Made by a program: the position numbers and the translations under genes
Assembly: GCA_021300125.1 (NCBI GenBank)
Contig: JAJTHX010000322.1
Location: forward strand, 1-14,619
Reading direction: 5' to 3'
Source: Betaproteobacteria bacterium
GTDB taxonomy: Bacteria; Pseudomonadota; Gammaproteobacteria; Burkholderiales; SG8-41
Length of the DNA stretch: 14,619 nucleotides
Notes under the pieces: model-generated
The model's database searches: none
Told to the model about the DNA's origin: nothing
What the model saw: the letters and a program-made list of their open reading frames with translations, nothing else
In this document: positions 1-6,392 of the stretch, one piece after another
How the letters are laid out: every line of letters starts with the position of its first letter
Numbering within the stretch: the stretch's first letter is position 1

Positions 1-627
1 AGACGCGGCCGCGCCTGGCGCTCCCAGATCGGCCATGCCTTGACCTTTTCCCTGCTGTGGCGGTTTGCCCGCGGCGCACGCGAACTGGCCGGGCTGAGCC
101 TGGCGGTCGGCATCGCACTGGCGCGCGCATTGCGCGCTGCCGGTGCCGCAGAGGCCCGGCTGAAATGGCCCAACGATGTATTGCTACCGTCGGGCAAGCT
201 TGCCGGCATCCTGATCGAAATGCACGGCGACATGCTAGGGCCCAGCGCGGCGGTGATTGGCATCGGCATCAACGTGCGCGCCGATGCTGCGGTCAGCGCC
301 GCGGTGGACCAGACGGTGGCCGATCTCGAGACAGCGGCCGGGGTGCAGGTGGACCGCAACCGGCTGCTCGCCGCACTGCTGCGCGAGCTGCATGACGTGA
401 TCGGCATCGTGGAGGCGCAGGGCTTTGCGCCGCTGCGCGCGGAGTGGCAGTCCCTGCATGTCTACCAGGACCAGCCGGTCAGCCTGCAGTTGCCCGATGG
501 CAGCGCGTTGCAGGGGCTGGCTTGCGGCGTGGCCGACGATGGCGCGCTGCTGCTCCAAACAAACGGGCTGGTGTCGCGCCACCACAGCGGTGAATGCAGC
601 CTTCGCGCGGCGGAGGCGGTGAAGTGA
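1..627 (+). CDS. birA: Biotin--[acetyl-CoA-carboxylase] ligase, 3' part
   Basis: Makes biotinyl-AMP and attaches biotin to the carrier lysine of acetyl-CoA carboxylase; cytosolic. The frame is open from base 1, so the gene begins left of the window; 208 codons are visible. The first residues (RGRAW) match the biotin-binding GRGRxGRxW loop. The strand LKWPNDVLL (codons at about 160-186), followed by GKLAGILIE, is the signature of the catalytic domain. The last 50 or so residues fit the small BPL C-terminal domain. Any N-terminal HTH repressor domain would be outside the window, so I cannot say whether this is a class I or class II enzyme. It ends in TGA at 625-627, which overlaps the GTG start of coaX by 4 nt, so the two are probably translationally coupled. 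An internal ATG or GTG is not the true start, because homology continues to the window edge. Confidence 0.95.
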   Translation, partial: RRGRAWRSQIGHALTFSLLWRFARGARELAGLSLAVGIALARALRAAGAAEARLKWPNDVLLPSGKLAGILIEMHGDMLGPSAAVIGIGINVRADAAVSAAVDQTVADLETAAGVQVDRNRLLAALLRELHDVIGIVEAQGFAPLRAEWQSLHVYQDQPVSLQLPDGSALQGLACGVADDGALLLQTNGLVSRHHSGECSLRAAEAVK

Positions 628-1358
628 ACGTGCTCGCGGTGGACATCGGTAACACCCGTATCAAGTGGGGCCACGCCGATGCCGGCGGCGGCTGGCTGCG
701 CCAGGGCTGGGCGCCGACCGCGACACCCGCAGCGCTCGCTGCGGACTGGTCGGCGCTGCCGCCGCCGCAGCGCATCGTACTGTCGAACGTCGCGGGCGAC
801 GCTGTGCGTGCCGAAGTCGCGGCGCTGCTGCCGCCGGCCGCCATGCCGCCGCTGTGGCTGGCGGCCTCCGGGGCGCAATGCGGGGTGCGCAGCGGCTATG
901 CGCAGCCGGCGAGTCTGGGCGCCGATCGCTGGGCGGCGCTGATTGCGGCGCGCCATATCGCCGGCGGCGCCTGCGTGGTGGCCAATGCCGGCACCACAAT
1001 GACCGTGGATGCGCTCGACGGCGACGGCCTGTTCCTCGGCGGCTGCATCGTCGCGGGGGCCACGCTGATGCGCCAAGCGCTGGCGCGTGACACCGCCAAT
1101 CTTGCGCTGCGCGAGGGTGTTTTCGCCTATTTCCCCGACAACACCGGTGACGCCATTTTCAGCGGTGCGGTCAATGCGCTGGCCGGGGCCGTGCGTCAGT
1201 GTCAGTCCTACCTTGAGCAGGCCGGCGCGCTGCAGCCGGTGGTGGTGCTCTCCGGCGGCGATGCGTCGCTGATCGAGCCGCGCCTCGGCGGGACGGTGCT
1301 GCGGGTGGATAATCTGGTGCTCGAAGGCCTGCTGCGCGTGGCCCGTGATCCGTCATGA
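624..1358 (+). CDS. coaX: Type III pantothenate kinase
   Basis: Phosphorylates pantothenate, the first step of coenzyme A synthesis; cytosolic. It is 244 residues, the usual CoaX length. Seen: the N-terminal phosphate loop DIGNTRIKWG (residues 7-16), the catalytic motif GADRW (99-103, with Asp101 the likely base), and the ASKHA-type segment AGTTMTVD (122-129) followed by GGCIVAGATLM. I chose the GTG at 624 because GGAGG at 612-616 lies 7 nt upstream and the DIGNT motif must sit at the very N-terminus; a longer frame opening at 594 would add residues unlike the family. It overlaps birA by 4 nt and the SPOR gene by 4 nt (ATGA). The birA-coaX-SPOR order is common in betaproteobacteria. Confidence 0.96.
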   Translation: MNVLAVDIGNTRIKWGHADAGGGWLRQGWAPTATPAALAADWSALPPPQRIVLSNVAGDAVRAEVAALLPPAAMPPLWLAASGAQCGVRSGYAQPASLGADRWAALIAARHIAGGACVVANAGTTMTVDALDGDGLFLGGCIVAGATLMRQALARDTANLALREGVFAYFPDNTGDAIFSGAVNALAGAVRQCQSYLEQAGALQPVVVLSGGDASLIEPRLGGTVLRVDNLVLEGLLRVARDPS

Positions 1359-2056
1359 AGACATTTTCGATGCGCCGGCTGTTCCTGCTGCTGATCCTGG
1401 CCAACCTGCTGTTTTTCGCCTGGCAGTACTGGCTGCGGGAAAGCGCCGACCCCGCGTCGCAGATCGCGGCGCTGCAGATCCAGCCCGAAAAGATCCGCAC
1501 GCTGGCGGTCGAAACCCTGATCCCGAAGCCGTCACTGCCTGCGCCGCCGAAGGCGGCCGCCAGCGTCGAGGCCTGTGTGGAATGGGGTGTTTTCAGCGGA
1601 CCGGAGATTGCCCGCGCCGATGGTGCCCTCGCCGCGCTCGGGCTGCCGGCGGAGGCCTTGCAGCGGCGCGTCATGGAGATCGATGGCTACTGGGTGCACA
1701 TGCCGGTGCTGAAAACCAAGCCCGAAGTGGACCGCAAAGTGGCCGAACTCAAGGGCTTGGGCATCAGCGATTTCTACGTGGTGCAGGAGCCGGCGAACTG
1801 GCGCAACGCGATTTCGCTGGGTGTGTTCAAGAATGAGGAGCTGGCGAATACCGAGCTCGAGCGCCTGCGCAAGCAGGGGGTGCGTTCGGCGGTGATAACG
1901 CGGCGGGAGAATTTCTTCAGGCAGGTGAGCTACTTCCTGCGTGAGCAAGGCAAGCCCGTGATCGCCCGCATCAGCGAACTGCAGCGGGACTTTCCGGGGG
2001 CCGAACTGAAGGCTGTGGCTTGCCCGGTAGAGAGTCAGTCAAAAAATAATCAATAA
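1355..2056 (+). CDS. Membrane-anchored SPOR-domain protein
   Basis: 233 residues. The protein opens with a short basic stretch and one hydrophobic segment (about residues 9-26, LFLLLILANLLFFAWQYWL), giving a single-pass inner-membrane anchor with the rest in the periplasm. SPOR domains bind denuded septal peptidoglycan, so a cell-division or wall role is likely. The periplasmic part shows two related halves, CVEWGVFSGPEIARAD at about 74-89 and AISLGVFKNEELANTE at about 152-167, each followed by LxxLG or LRKQG, which looks like an internally repeated SPOR-like unit. The start overlaps the coaX stop (ATGA). A second in-frame ATG at 1370 would also keep the anchor, and neither has a clear ribosome-binding site. 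Family is certain; the precise function is unknown. Confidence 0.85.
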   Translation: MKTFSMRRLFLLLILANLLFFAWQYWLRESADPASQIAALQIQPEKIRTLAVETLIPKPSLPAPPKAAASVEACVEWGVFSGPEIARADGALAALGLPAEALQRRVMEIDGYWVHMPVLKTKPEVDRKVAELKGLGISDFYVVQEPANWRNAISLGVFKNEELANTELERLRKQGVRSAVITRRENFFRQVSYFLREQGKPVIARISELQRDFPGAELKAVACPVESQSKNNQ

Positions 2057-2062
2057 AATCAA

Positions 2063-2080
2063 TTACTTATAAATAAGTAA
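2063..2080. terminator. AT-rich palindrome between convergent genes, possible terminator
   Basis: TTACTTAT, 2 nt, ATAAGTAA forms a perfect 8-bp inverted repeat in the 32-bp gap between the converging SPOR and rfaE2 genes. On the - strand it is followed by a T-rich run (complement of 2041-2060), so it could end rfaE2 transcription. The stem is all A/T except one pair per arm, which is weak for an intrinsic terminator. Confidence 0.3.
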
Positions 2081-2088
2081 GCGCAAGC

Positions 2089-2574
2089 TCACTGGCTGCG
2101 CACCTTGGCCAGCAGGGCCGTGGTGGAGCGTTCGTGGGCAAACGGGATCGAGTGCACCGCACCGCCCCAGCCGAGCACTTCGCGGGCGCCGACGATGGCC
2201 CCGGGTTTCCAGTCGCCACCTTTGACCAGCACATCCGGCTTCAACGCCAGGATCAGTTCCAGCGGTGTGTCGGTCTCGAACCAGGTCACGAGGTCGACGC
2301 AGGCCAGGGCTGCCGCAACCGCGGCGCGATCGGCCAGCGGATTGACCGGCCTGTCCTCGCCCTTGCCCAATCTCTTTACAGAGGCGTCGCTGTTCAGCGC
2401 CAGGACCAGGCTCGCGCCCAGCGCCCGGGCCTGGGCAAGATAGGTGACATGGCCACGGTGCAGGATGTCAAACACGCCGTTGGTGAAAACCAGGGGACGC
2501 GGCAGCGCGCTGGCGCGCGCGGCGATCTGGTCCGGGGCGCAGATGCGCTGCTCGAATGCGGGGGCCGGATTCAT
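2089..2574 (-). CDS. rfaE2: D-glycero-beta-D-manno-heptose 1-phosphate adenylyltransferase
   Basis: Transfers AMP from ATP to heptose 1-phosphate to make ADP-heptose for the LPS inner core; cytosolic. It is 161 residues and corresponds to the C-terminal (cytidylyltransferase-fold) half of the bifunctional HldE of enterobacteria. Seen: the nucleotidyltransferase motif [12 protein letters not shown] (residues 31-42, with the HxGH catalytic element), [25 protein letters not shown], and the C-terminal ERSTTAL (148-154). The ATG at 2574 gives the right length, but I see no good ribosome-binding site. It lies 49 nt downstream of the di-iron protein gene in the same direction, so it may be read through from the light operon, although it is normally an LPS housekeeping gene. 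Confidence 0.95.
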   Translation of the reverse strand: MNPAPAFEQRICAPDQIAARASALPRPLVFTNGVFDILHRGHVTYLAQARALGASLVLALNSDASVKRLGKGEDRPVNPLADRAAVAAALACVDLVTWFETDTPLELILALKPDVLVKGGDWKPGAIVGAREVLGWGGAVHSIPFAHERSTTALLAKVRSQ

Positions 2575-2623
2575 GGCGCCGCAGTCTACGCGGCCGCGGC
2601 CGGCGCGACAAACGCCGCCGGGC

Positions 2624-3487
2624 TCAAGTGGCGGGAATTTCCTTGCGGAAGCGGTTCAGGTCCTTGACCGAGGCGAATTCACGGCCGAAGAGCAGCGACA
2701 GGTTGCGCAGGATCACGGTCACCACCTTGTCTTCCCAGGCCTTGTCAAAACGGATCTGGCGATCAAGCCAGTGCTCCAGCCACTGCGGATCCGGCAGGCG
2801 GCTTTGCACGGTGTCGTTGGGAAACAGGGCCTTGTTCACATGCAGGTTGGTCGGGTGCAACGGCTTGCCGCTGCGGCCGGAACTGGCCATCAGCACGCCG
2901 ACCTTGGCGAAGGCAGCGCGCGCGCTGTCGCCGACGCTGTTGAGCGCCCGTTTCATGTATTGCAGATAGGCGCCGCCGTGGCGTGCCTCGTCGCGCGAGA
3001 TCAAATGGTAGATCTGCCTGATTACCGGTTCGGTGTGCCATTCCATCGCGCAGCGGTACCAGTGGTTGAGGCGGATCTCGCCGCAGAAATGCAGCATCAG
3101 CGTCTCCAGCGGCGGGGCCGGGTCGAAGGCGAAACGCACCGCGTGGAGCTCCTCCTGCGTCGGCACCAGTTCCGGTCGGAAGCGGCGCAGGTATTCCATC
3201 AGCACCAGCGAGTGCTTCTGCTCCTCGTAGAACCACACCGACATGAAGGCCGAGAAGTCGCTGTCGTGCTGGTGGTCGCGCAGGAACATTTCGGTCGCCG
3301 GCAGCGCGGCCCATTCGGTGATCGCATTCATCTTGATGGTCAGCGCCTGCTCGTCGCTGAGCTTGCTGCCGTCGAAGGAAGACCAGGGCACGTCGTCGCT
3401 GAGGCTCCAGCGGATCTGCTCCAGCGACTTGAACAGTTCGGGATACAGCATGGTGCCGGAGGTGACGAATTCGGTGCTCGGTTGCAT
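2624..3487 (-). CDS. Di-iron ferritin-like protein, acyl-ACP-desaturase-like
   Basis: 287 residues. A full six-ligand carboxylate-bridged di-iron site can be read: Glu59 (TEWAALP), Glu89 and His92 in YEEQKH, Glu137 (GEIRLNHWY), Glu167 and His170 in DEARH. The paired ExxH motifs, with one extra Glu before each, match the acyl-ACP desaturase/ferritin-like superfamily, whose members use O2 for desaturation, oxygenation or N-oxygenation. There are no membrane segments, so it is soluble. I chose the ATG at 3487 because GGAG (complement of 3494-3497) lies 6 nt upstream; the in-frame ATG at 3523 adds 12 low-complexity residues and has no such site. It is 50 nt downstream of the photolyase gene and probably shares its transcript. 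The substrate is unknown. An acyl chain is a reasonable guess given the lipid genes across the divide. Confidence 0.75.
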   Translation of the reverse strand: MQPSTEFVTSGTMLYPELFKSLEQIRWSLSDDVPWSSFDGSKLSDEQALTIKMNAITEWAALPATEMFLRDHQHDSDFSAFMSVWFYEEQKHSLVLMEYLRRFRPELVPTQEELHAVRFAFDPAPPLETLMLHFCGEIRLNHWYRCAMEWHTEPVIRQIYHLISRDEARHGGAYLQYMKRALNSVGDSARAAFAKVGVLMASSGRSGKPLHPTNLHVNKALFPNDTVQSRLPDPQWLEHWLDRQIRFDKAWEDKVVTVILRNLSLLFGREFASVKDLNRFRKEIPAT

Positions 3488-3493
3488 GGAAGG

Positions 3494-3497
3494 CTCC
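3494..3497 (-). promoter_or_regulatory. Ribosome-binding site that decides the di-iron gene start
   Basis: GGAG on the - strand, 6 nt before the ATG at 3487. The alternative ATG at 3523 has no purine-rich element, so this favours the shorter protein. Confidence 0.55.
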
Positions 3498-3537
3498 GCG
3501 TTCCGGGATGTGGACGATGGCATGCTGTAAGGATGGA

Positions 3538-5073
3538 TTATGCAGTGGCGATTGTGTCGAGAATATTGCCGGCGGCTTCGCGGATCGCTGCACGCGCTCC
3601 GGCATCGAGCCGGGCGACGTTGCGCGCCATCAGCACGGTGCGCGGGTTGGCGGCAAGTTCGGCCTCGTGACGGTCGATAAAGTTCCAGTACAGGGTGGTG
3701 AAAGGGCAGGCGCGAGGCCCGGTTTTCTGCTTCGGATCATAGCGGCAGCCGGTGCAGTAATTGCTCATCCGGCTGATGTAGGCGCCGGAGGCGATGTAGG
3801 GCTTGCTGGTGAAGCGTCCGCCATTGGCGAACAGCGCCATGCCGGTGGTGTTGGGCAGTTCGGCCCACTCCACGGCATCGACATAGACGGCCAGGTACCA
3901 TTCGTGGACCGCGCGCGGGTTGATGCCGGCGAGCAGCGCAAAGTTGCCGGTGACCATCAGGCGCTGGATATGGTGGGCATAGCCGTAGCGCAGGGTCTGG
4001 CCGATGGTCTCGCGCATGCAGTTCATGTCCGTCTCCGCAGTCCAGTAAAAGCGCGGCAGCGGCCGTTCGTGGCGGTAATGGTTGGCTTCGAGCAGGCCCG
4101 GCATGTCGAGCCAGTAGACGCCGCGGATGAACTCGCGCCAGCCGAGTATCTGGCGGATGAATCCTTCCACCGATTCCAGCGGTGCAGCGCCTTCGCGCCA
4201 GGCGGCTTCTGCGGCGGCGATGACCTCGCGCGGGTCGAGCAGCTTCAGATTGAGGGCCGCCGACAGCAGCGAGTGCCAGCCAAAGGGCATGTCGCTCCAC
4301 ATCGCGTCCTGGTGCTGGCCGAAACGCGGCAGGCGGTGGCGGATGAAATCCGCGAGTGCGTGCAATGCGTCGTCTCGCGTCACCGGCCAGGCGAAATGCT
4401 GCAGGGCCCCGGGATGTTCCGCAAAGCGGCGTTCAACCAGCGCCAGCACCTCGCGCGTGATGGCGTCGGGAGGGAAACTGGGCGGTGTCGGCAGTTCCCC
4501 CGGTCCTGTTTTCGGGAAACCGGCGCGGTTTTCAGCGTCGAAATTCCAGCGTCCCCCTTCCGGTTTGCCGTTGCGCATCAGTGCACCGTGCCTGCGGCGC
4601 ATCTCGCGGTAGAAGAACTCCATGCGCAGTTCCTTGCGGCCCTTCGCCCACTCCGCGAATTCGGCGCGACTGCACAGGAAATGGCTGTCGGGCAATACCG
4701 CAAGCGGCACATCCGCTTCGGCACAGGCGGCGGCGATGTCTGCGGCGGCACTGTATTCGCCGGCCTCGCAGACCCGGAGCCGCTGCGGCCGCTCTGTTTT
4801 CAGCGTGGCCAACAGCCTGCCGCGCAGGCTGTCCCCGCCGCGACGGTCGTCAAGGTCGCGGTAGTCGACCGTGATGCCGCGGCCGCGCAGCTGTCCGGCG
4901 AAATGGCGCATCGCCGACAGGAAGATCGCGATGCGTGCGCGATGGTTCCAGACCCGGGTGGCTTCTCCCGGGGCTTCAATCATCAGCACGCGGTCTTGAA
5001 GCGCGTCAATGCCGGCCAGGGCCGGATTGTCCAGGCTGAGCTGGTCGCCGAGGATCAGGATCAGGTTGCGCAA
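3538..5073 (-). CDS. phrB: Iron-sulfur bacterial (6-4) photolyase / cryptochrome (DPRP, PhrB type)
   Basis: 511 residues, close to the 507 of Agrobacterium PhrB, with collinear motifs from the N-terminus (LILGDQLS) onward. This family uses FAD, a [4Fe-4S] cluster and a 6,7-dimethyl-8-ribityllumazine antenna to repair (6-4) photoproducts with blue light; CryB of Rhodobacter is a signalling relative. The four cluster cysteines are present at C352, C440, C443 and C456, the same spacing as PhrB 350/438/441/454 shifted by two. The active-site pair HH of YAHHIQRL (H367, H368) is kept, as are the flavin-side segments GGRWNFDAEN and EGFIRQILGWREF. The start codon appears to be TTG at 5073: the frame closes at 5101 upstream and no ATG or GTG lies between. 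The DUF2256 gene ends 27 nt upstream. Confidence is high for family, moderate for repair rather than signalling. Confidence 0.93.
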   Translation of the reverse strand: MRNLILILGDQLSLDNPALAGIDALQDRVLMIEAPGEATRVWNHRARIAIFLSAMRHFAGQLRGRGITVDYRDLDDRRGGDSLRGRLLATLKTERPQRLRVCEAGEYSAAADIAAACAEADVPLAVLPDSHFLCSRAEFAEWAKGRKELRMEFFYREMRRRHGALMRNGKPEGGRWNFDAENRAGFPKTGPGELPTPPSFPPDAITREVLALVERRFAEHPGALQHFAWPVTRDDALHALADFIRHRLPRFGQHQDAMWSDMPFGWHSLLSAALNLKLLDPREVIAAAEAAWREGAAPLESVEGFIRQILGWREFIRGVYWLDMPGLLEANHYRHERPLPRFYWTAETDMNCMRETIGQTLRYGYAHHIQRLMVTGNFALLAGINPRAVHEWYLAVYVDAVEWAELPNTTGMALFANGGRFTSKPYIASGAYISRMSNYCTGCRYDPKQKTGPRACPFTTLYWNFIDRHEAELAANPRTVLMARNVARLDAGARAAIREAAGNILDTIATA

Positions 5074-5100
5074 GGCCGAGGGTCCCAGTGCCTGCCCGGT

Positions 5101-5229
5101 TCAGCGCGCGCGGCGGCAGCGCTCGGAGCAGTACTTCACGGCGGCCCAGTTTTTTGCCCAGGATTTGCGCCACACCATCGGACGCCCGCAGGCCAGGCAG
5201 GTCTTCACCGGCAGTTCGGATTTGCGCAT
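5101..5229 (-). CDS. DUF2256 zinc-ribbon mini-protein
   Basis: A 42-residue protein starting MRKSELPVKTC. It has two CxxC-type pairs, CLAC (residues 11-14) and CSERC (34-38), with the DUF2256 signature GRPMVWRKSWAKNWAAVKYC between them, so it probably binds one zinc. It starts at the ATG at 5229, 16 nt after the regulator stop, and ends 27 nt before the photolyase start, in the same direction. DUF2256 genes are found repeatedly beside DPRP-type photolyase/cryptochrome genes, which suggests a partner or assembly role; the actual function is unknown. The longer frame reaching 5553 is the regulator gene read out of frame. Confidence 0.85.
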   Translation of the reverse strand: MRKSELPVKTCLACGRPMVWRKSWAKNWAAVKYCSERCRRAR

Positions 5230-5245
5230 GGCCGTCGGCGCCAGT

Positions 5246-6175
5246 TCAGCGGCGGCTGTTCTCGACCCGCCAGCGCGCAAGCGCGTAGCGCATGTCATCG
5301 AAGGAGCGCAGCAACAGCACGCCATCGGCGGCCTTGCGCGCCCGGGCCAGCGCCCCGCCACCAGCCCAGATCTCGATCCCCTGCGGCAGCAGCGCGCGCA
5401 GCTCGGCGAGACCGGCAAGCGCCGCGCTCTGAGTGATCGCGCTGCTGAAGGACAGCGCGACGATATCCACGCCGTAGGCCGGCGCCGCGTTCTTGATGTC
5501 GATGACCGGGGTCTCGGTGCCGAGGCCGACGCAGGCGGCACCCTCGGCGGCAAGCACGGCCTCGACCATGAGCAGTCCGATGCGGTGCTTCTCGCCGGGC
5601 AGCGAGGTCAGCAGCACGCGCGGCGCCGAACCGCCGCCCGGCTCCGCGAGGATGGCATTGCGCAGGATGTTCTGGATGTGCTCGGAATACAGGTGCTCGT
5701 CGAAGATCGCGACCCGTCCGGCAAGCCACGCTTCGCCGATCCAGTGGTTGAGCGCGGTGACGGTGTGGGTGACAAATTGCAGCAGCCCCTGGCGCATCAG
5801 GTTCTGCGTCAGCGCGGCGCGAAAGCCCTCCACGTCGCGGCGCAGCAGCTGGTCGATGATGGCCTCGATCTCCGGCGGGGCGGATTGCGCGGGCGCTCGC
5901 GCCGCGATCAGTTGCGACAGCTCCTCGGTTGAGCGGTTGATGATCTTGCTCGGGCGATGGCCGTAATCGATCAGCAGCCGCAGCAGGCGCAGCTTCTCGA
6001 GCTGGGGCAGGGAATAGAGTCGCTCATCGTGATGGTCGCGCACCGGATTCGGGAAACCATATCGTCGTTCCCATACTCTTAGAGTGTCCTTGGACAAGCC
6101 AGTATCACGTTCGACCGCTGCAATGTTGTAGCAGGCATCGTCGGCGACCGGTTTGGCACTGATCTCAGCTATCAT
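5246..6175 (-). CDS. litR: MerR-family B12-dependent photoreceptor regulator (LitR/CarH type)
   Basis: 309 residues. It is a DNA-binding repressor expected to use adenosylcobalamin as its light sensor. Residues about 16-80 form a MerR winged helix (YNIAAVERDTGLSKDTLRVWERRYGF, a helix-turn-helix followed by the RRYG wing). Residues about 100-180 are the four-helix B12-capping bundle with the W-x9-EH motif (W150, E160, H161) that packs on the adenosyl group in CarH. Residues about 185-300 are the cobalamin-binding Rossmann domain with ExHxxG (E195, H197, G200), where H197 would be the lower axial ligand. All key residues are present, so this is the B12-binding class and not the class II LitR that lacks the domain. 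Start: ATG at 6175, with no clear ribosome-binding site and a leader of about 69 nt. It heads the operon containing the photolyase and is divergent from folE2. Autorepression is likely from the operator over its own promoter. Confidence 0.92.
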   Translation of the reverse strand: MIAEISAKPVADDACYNIAAVERDTGLSKDTLRVWERRYGFPNPVRDHHDERLYSLPQLEKLRLLRLLIDYGHRPSKIINRSTEELSQLIAARAPAQSAPPEIEAIIDQLLRRDVEGFRAALTQNLMRQGLLQFVTHTVTALNHWIGEAWLAGRVAIFDEHLYSEHIQNILRNAILAEPGGGSAPRVLLTSLPGEKHRIGLLMVEAVLAAEGAACVGLGTETPVIDIKNAAPAYGVDIVALSFSSAITQSAALAGLAELRALLPQGIEIWAGGGALARARKAADGVLLLRSFDDMRYALARWRVENSRR

Positions 6176-6245
6176 TTGTCATGGACATTCATCATTATTG
6201 AAGCATTATGATACGATTTTTCTATTCGTTTGGAAAAATTTGACC

Positions 6246-6272
6246 TGGACATTATTGGACATTACCTATACA
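6246..6272 (+). promoter_or_regulatory. Tandem TnnACA operator, CarH-like
   Basis: Three direct elements, TGGACA (6246), TGGACA (6256) and TATACA (6267), stand 10 and 11 bp apart, so they lie on nearly the same face of the helix. The first two sit in a near-perfect 10-bp tandem repeat (TGGACATTAT, TGGACATTAC). CarH of Thermus binds tandem direct repeats of about 11 bp with a TnnACA core using several subunits of one tetramer. That this is the LitR site is inference from this match and from its position. Confidence 0.6.
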
Positions 6273-6274
6273 AT
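6246..6274 (+). promoter_or_regulatory. Promoter of the folE2 lipid operon
   Basis: TGGACA at 6246-6251 (5 of 6 to TTGACA), 17-bp spacer, TACAAT at 6269-6274 (5 of 6 to TATAAT). Transcription would begin near 6281, leaving a leader of about 112 nt. The -35 hexamer is itself the first TnnACA repeat, so a repressor bound there would block it directly. Confidence 0.65.
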
Positions 6275-6279
6275 GTCAA
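6251..6279 (-). promoter_or_regulatory. Promoter of the litR-photolyase operon
   Basis: On the - strand, TTGACA (complement of 6274-6279) is a perfect -35 hexamer, followed by a 17-bp spacer and AATAAT (complement of 6251-6256), 5 of 6 to consensus. Transcription would begin near 6244, about 69 nt before the litR ATG. It overlaps the folE2 promoter face to face, and the three TnnACA elements cover its spacer and -10. Confidence 0.65.
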
Positions 6280-6315
6280 CGATAGACAACAGTGAAAATG
6301 CCTTGAAACTACAAG

Positions 6316-6344
6316 TTGCACCCCTGAATTGACTTGGACAAAAT
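6316..6344 (+). promoter_or_regulatory. Weak second promoter candidate before folE2, with an extra TGGACA
   Basis: TTGCAC at 6316-6321, 17-bp spacer, CAAAAT at 6339-6344. Matches are only 3 and 4 of 6. The fourth TGGACA of the gap (6335-6340) overlaps its -10, which is the only reason to list it. Confidence 0.25.
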
Positions 6345-6380
6345 GAATCCGCCACCCGCTTGCATGTATTTTCGACCGTC

Positions 6381-6386
6381 AGGAGA
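6381..6386 (+). promoter_or_regulatory. Ribosome-binding site of folE2
   Basis: AGGAGA, 6 nt before the ATG at 6393. This fixes the start there and rules out the in-frame TTG at 6360. Confidence 0.85.
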
Positions 6387-6392
6387 AACGAG

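Larger units (their letters stand above)
6176..6392. promoter_or_regulatory. Divergent control region between litR and folE2
   Basis: This 217-bp gap is much richer in A/T than its surroundings and is the only sizeable noncoding stretch in the light locus. It holds four copies of TGGACA in the + direction (starting at 6182, 6246, 6256 and 6335) plus TATACA at 6267 and TAGACA at 6283. The two strongest promoters overlap at 6246-6279. The leader before folE2 is about 112 nt and contains only a weak 4-bp hairpin (CTTG...CAAG, 6302-6314). I recognise no riboswitch. Confidence 0.8.

Noticed and set aside
2592..2601. GGCCGCGGCC palindrome between the di-iron gene and rfaE2
   Set aside because: Self-complementary and able to pair, but with no T-run on either strand. 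It is an expected pattern in GC-rich DNA and is not called a terminator.
2444..3670. Open frame of 408 codons on the + strand across rfaE2 and the di-iron gene
   Set aside because: It is antisense to two genes with clear motifs, and its translation resembles no family I know.
3508..5436. Long open frame (642 codons) on the + strand
   Set aside because: It lies antisense to the photolyase and DUF2256 genes, whose proteins are clearly recognisable. Its translation is low-complexity and Arg/Ala/Gly-rich with no family match, as expected from codon bias in high-GC DNA.
6086..6099. Inverted repeat TGTCC-TT-GGACA inside litR, resembling a LitR site
   Set aside because: It falls in the codons for the conserved LSKDTL segment of the helix-turn-helix and is explained by coding. 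An internal site is possible but unsupported.
6201..6219. Zur/Fur-like box (AAGCATTATGATACGATTT) before folE2
   Set aside because: Only the central TTAT-ATA resembles a Zur site; the two arms pair at about half their positions, so I do not call it.
6360..6392. Upstream TTG start that would extend folE2 by 11 residues
   Set aside because: No ribosome-binding site precedes it, whereas AGGAGA stands 6 nt before the ATG at 6393, which gives the family's usual length.
6176..6392. RpoE/ECF11-type promoter (TGATCC...) as in the Rhodobacter singlet-oxygen regulon
   Set aside because: I found no TGATCC-like -35 with a suitable -10 in the gap. The sigma70 matches are far better.
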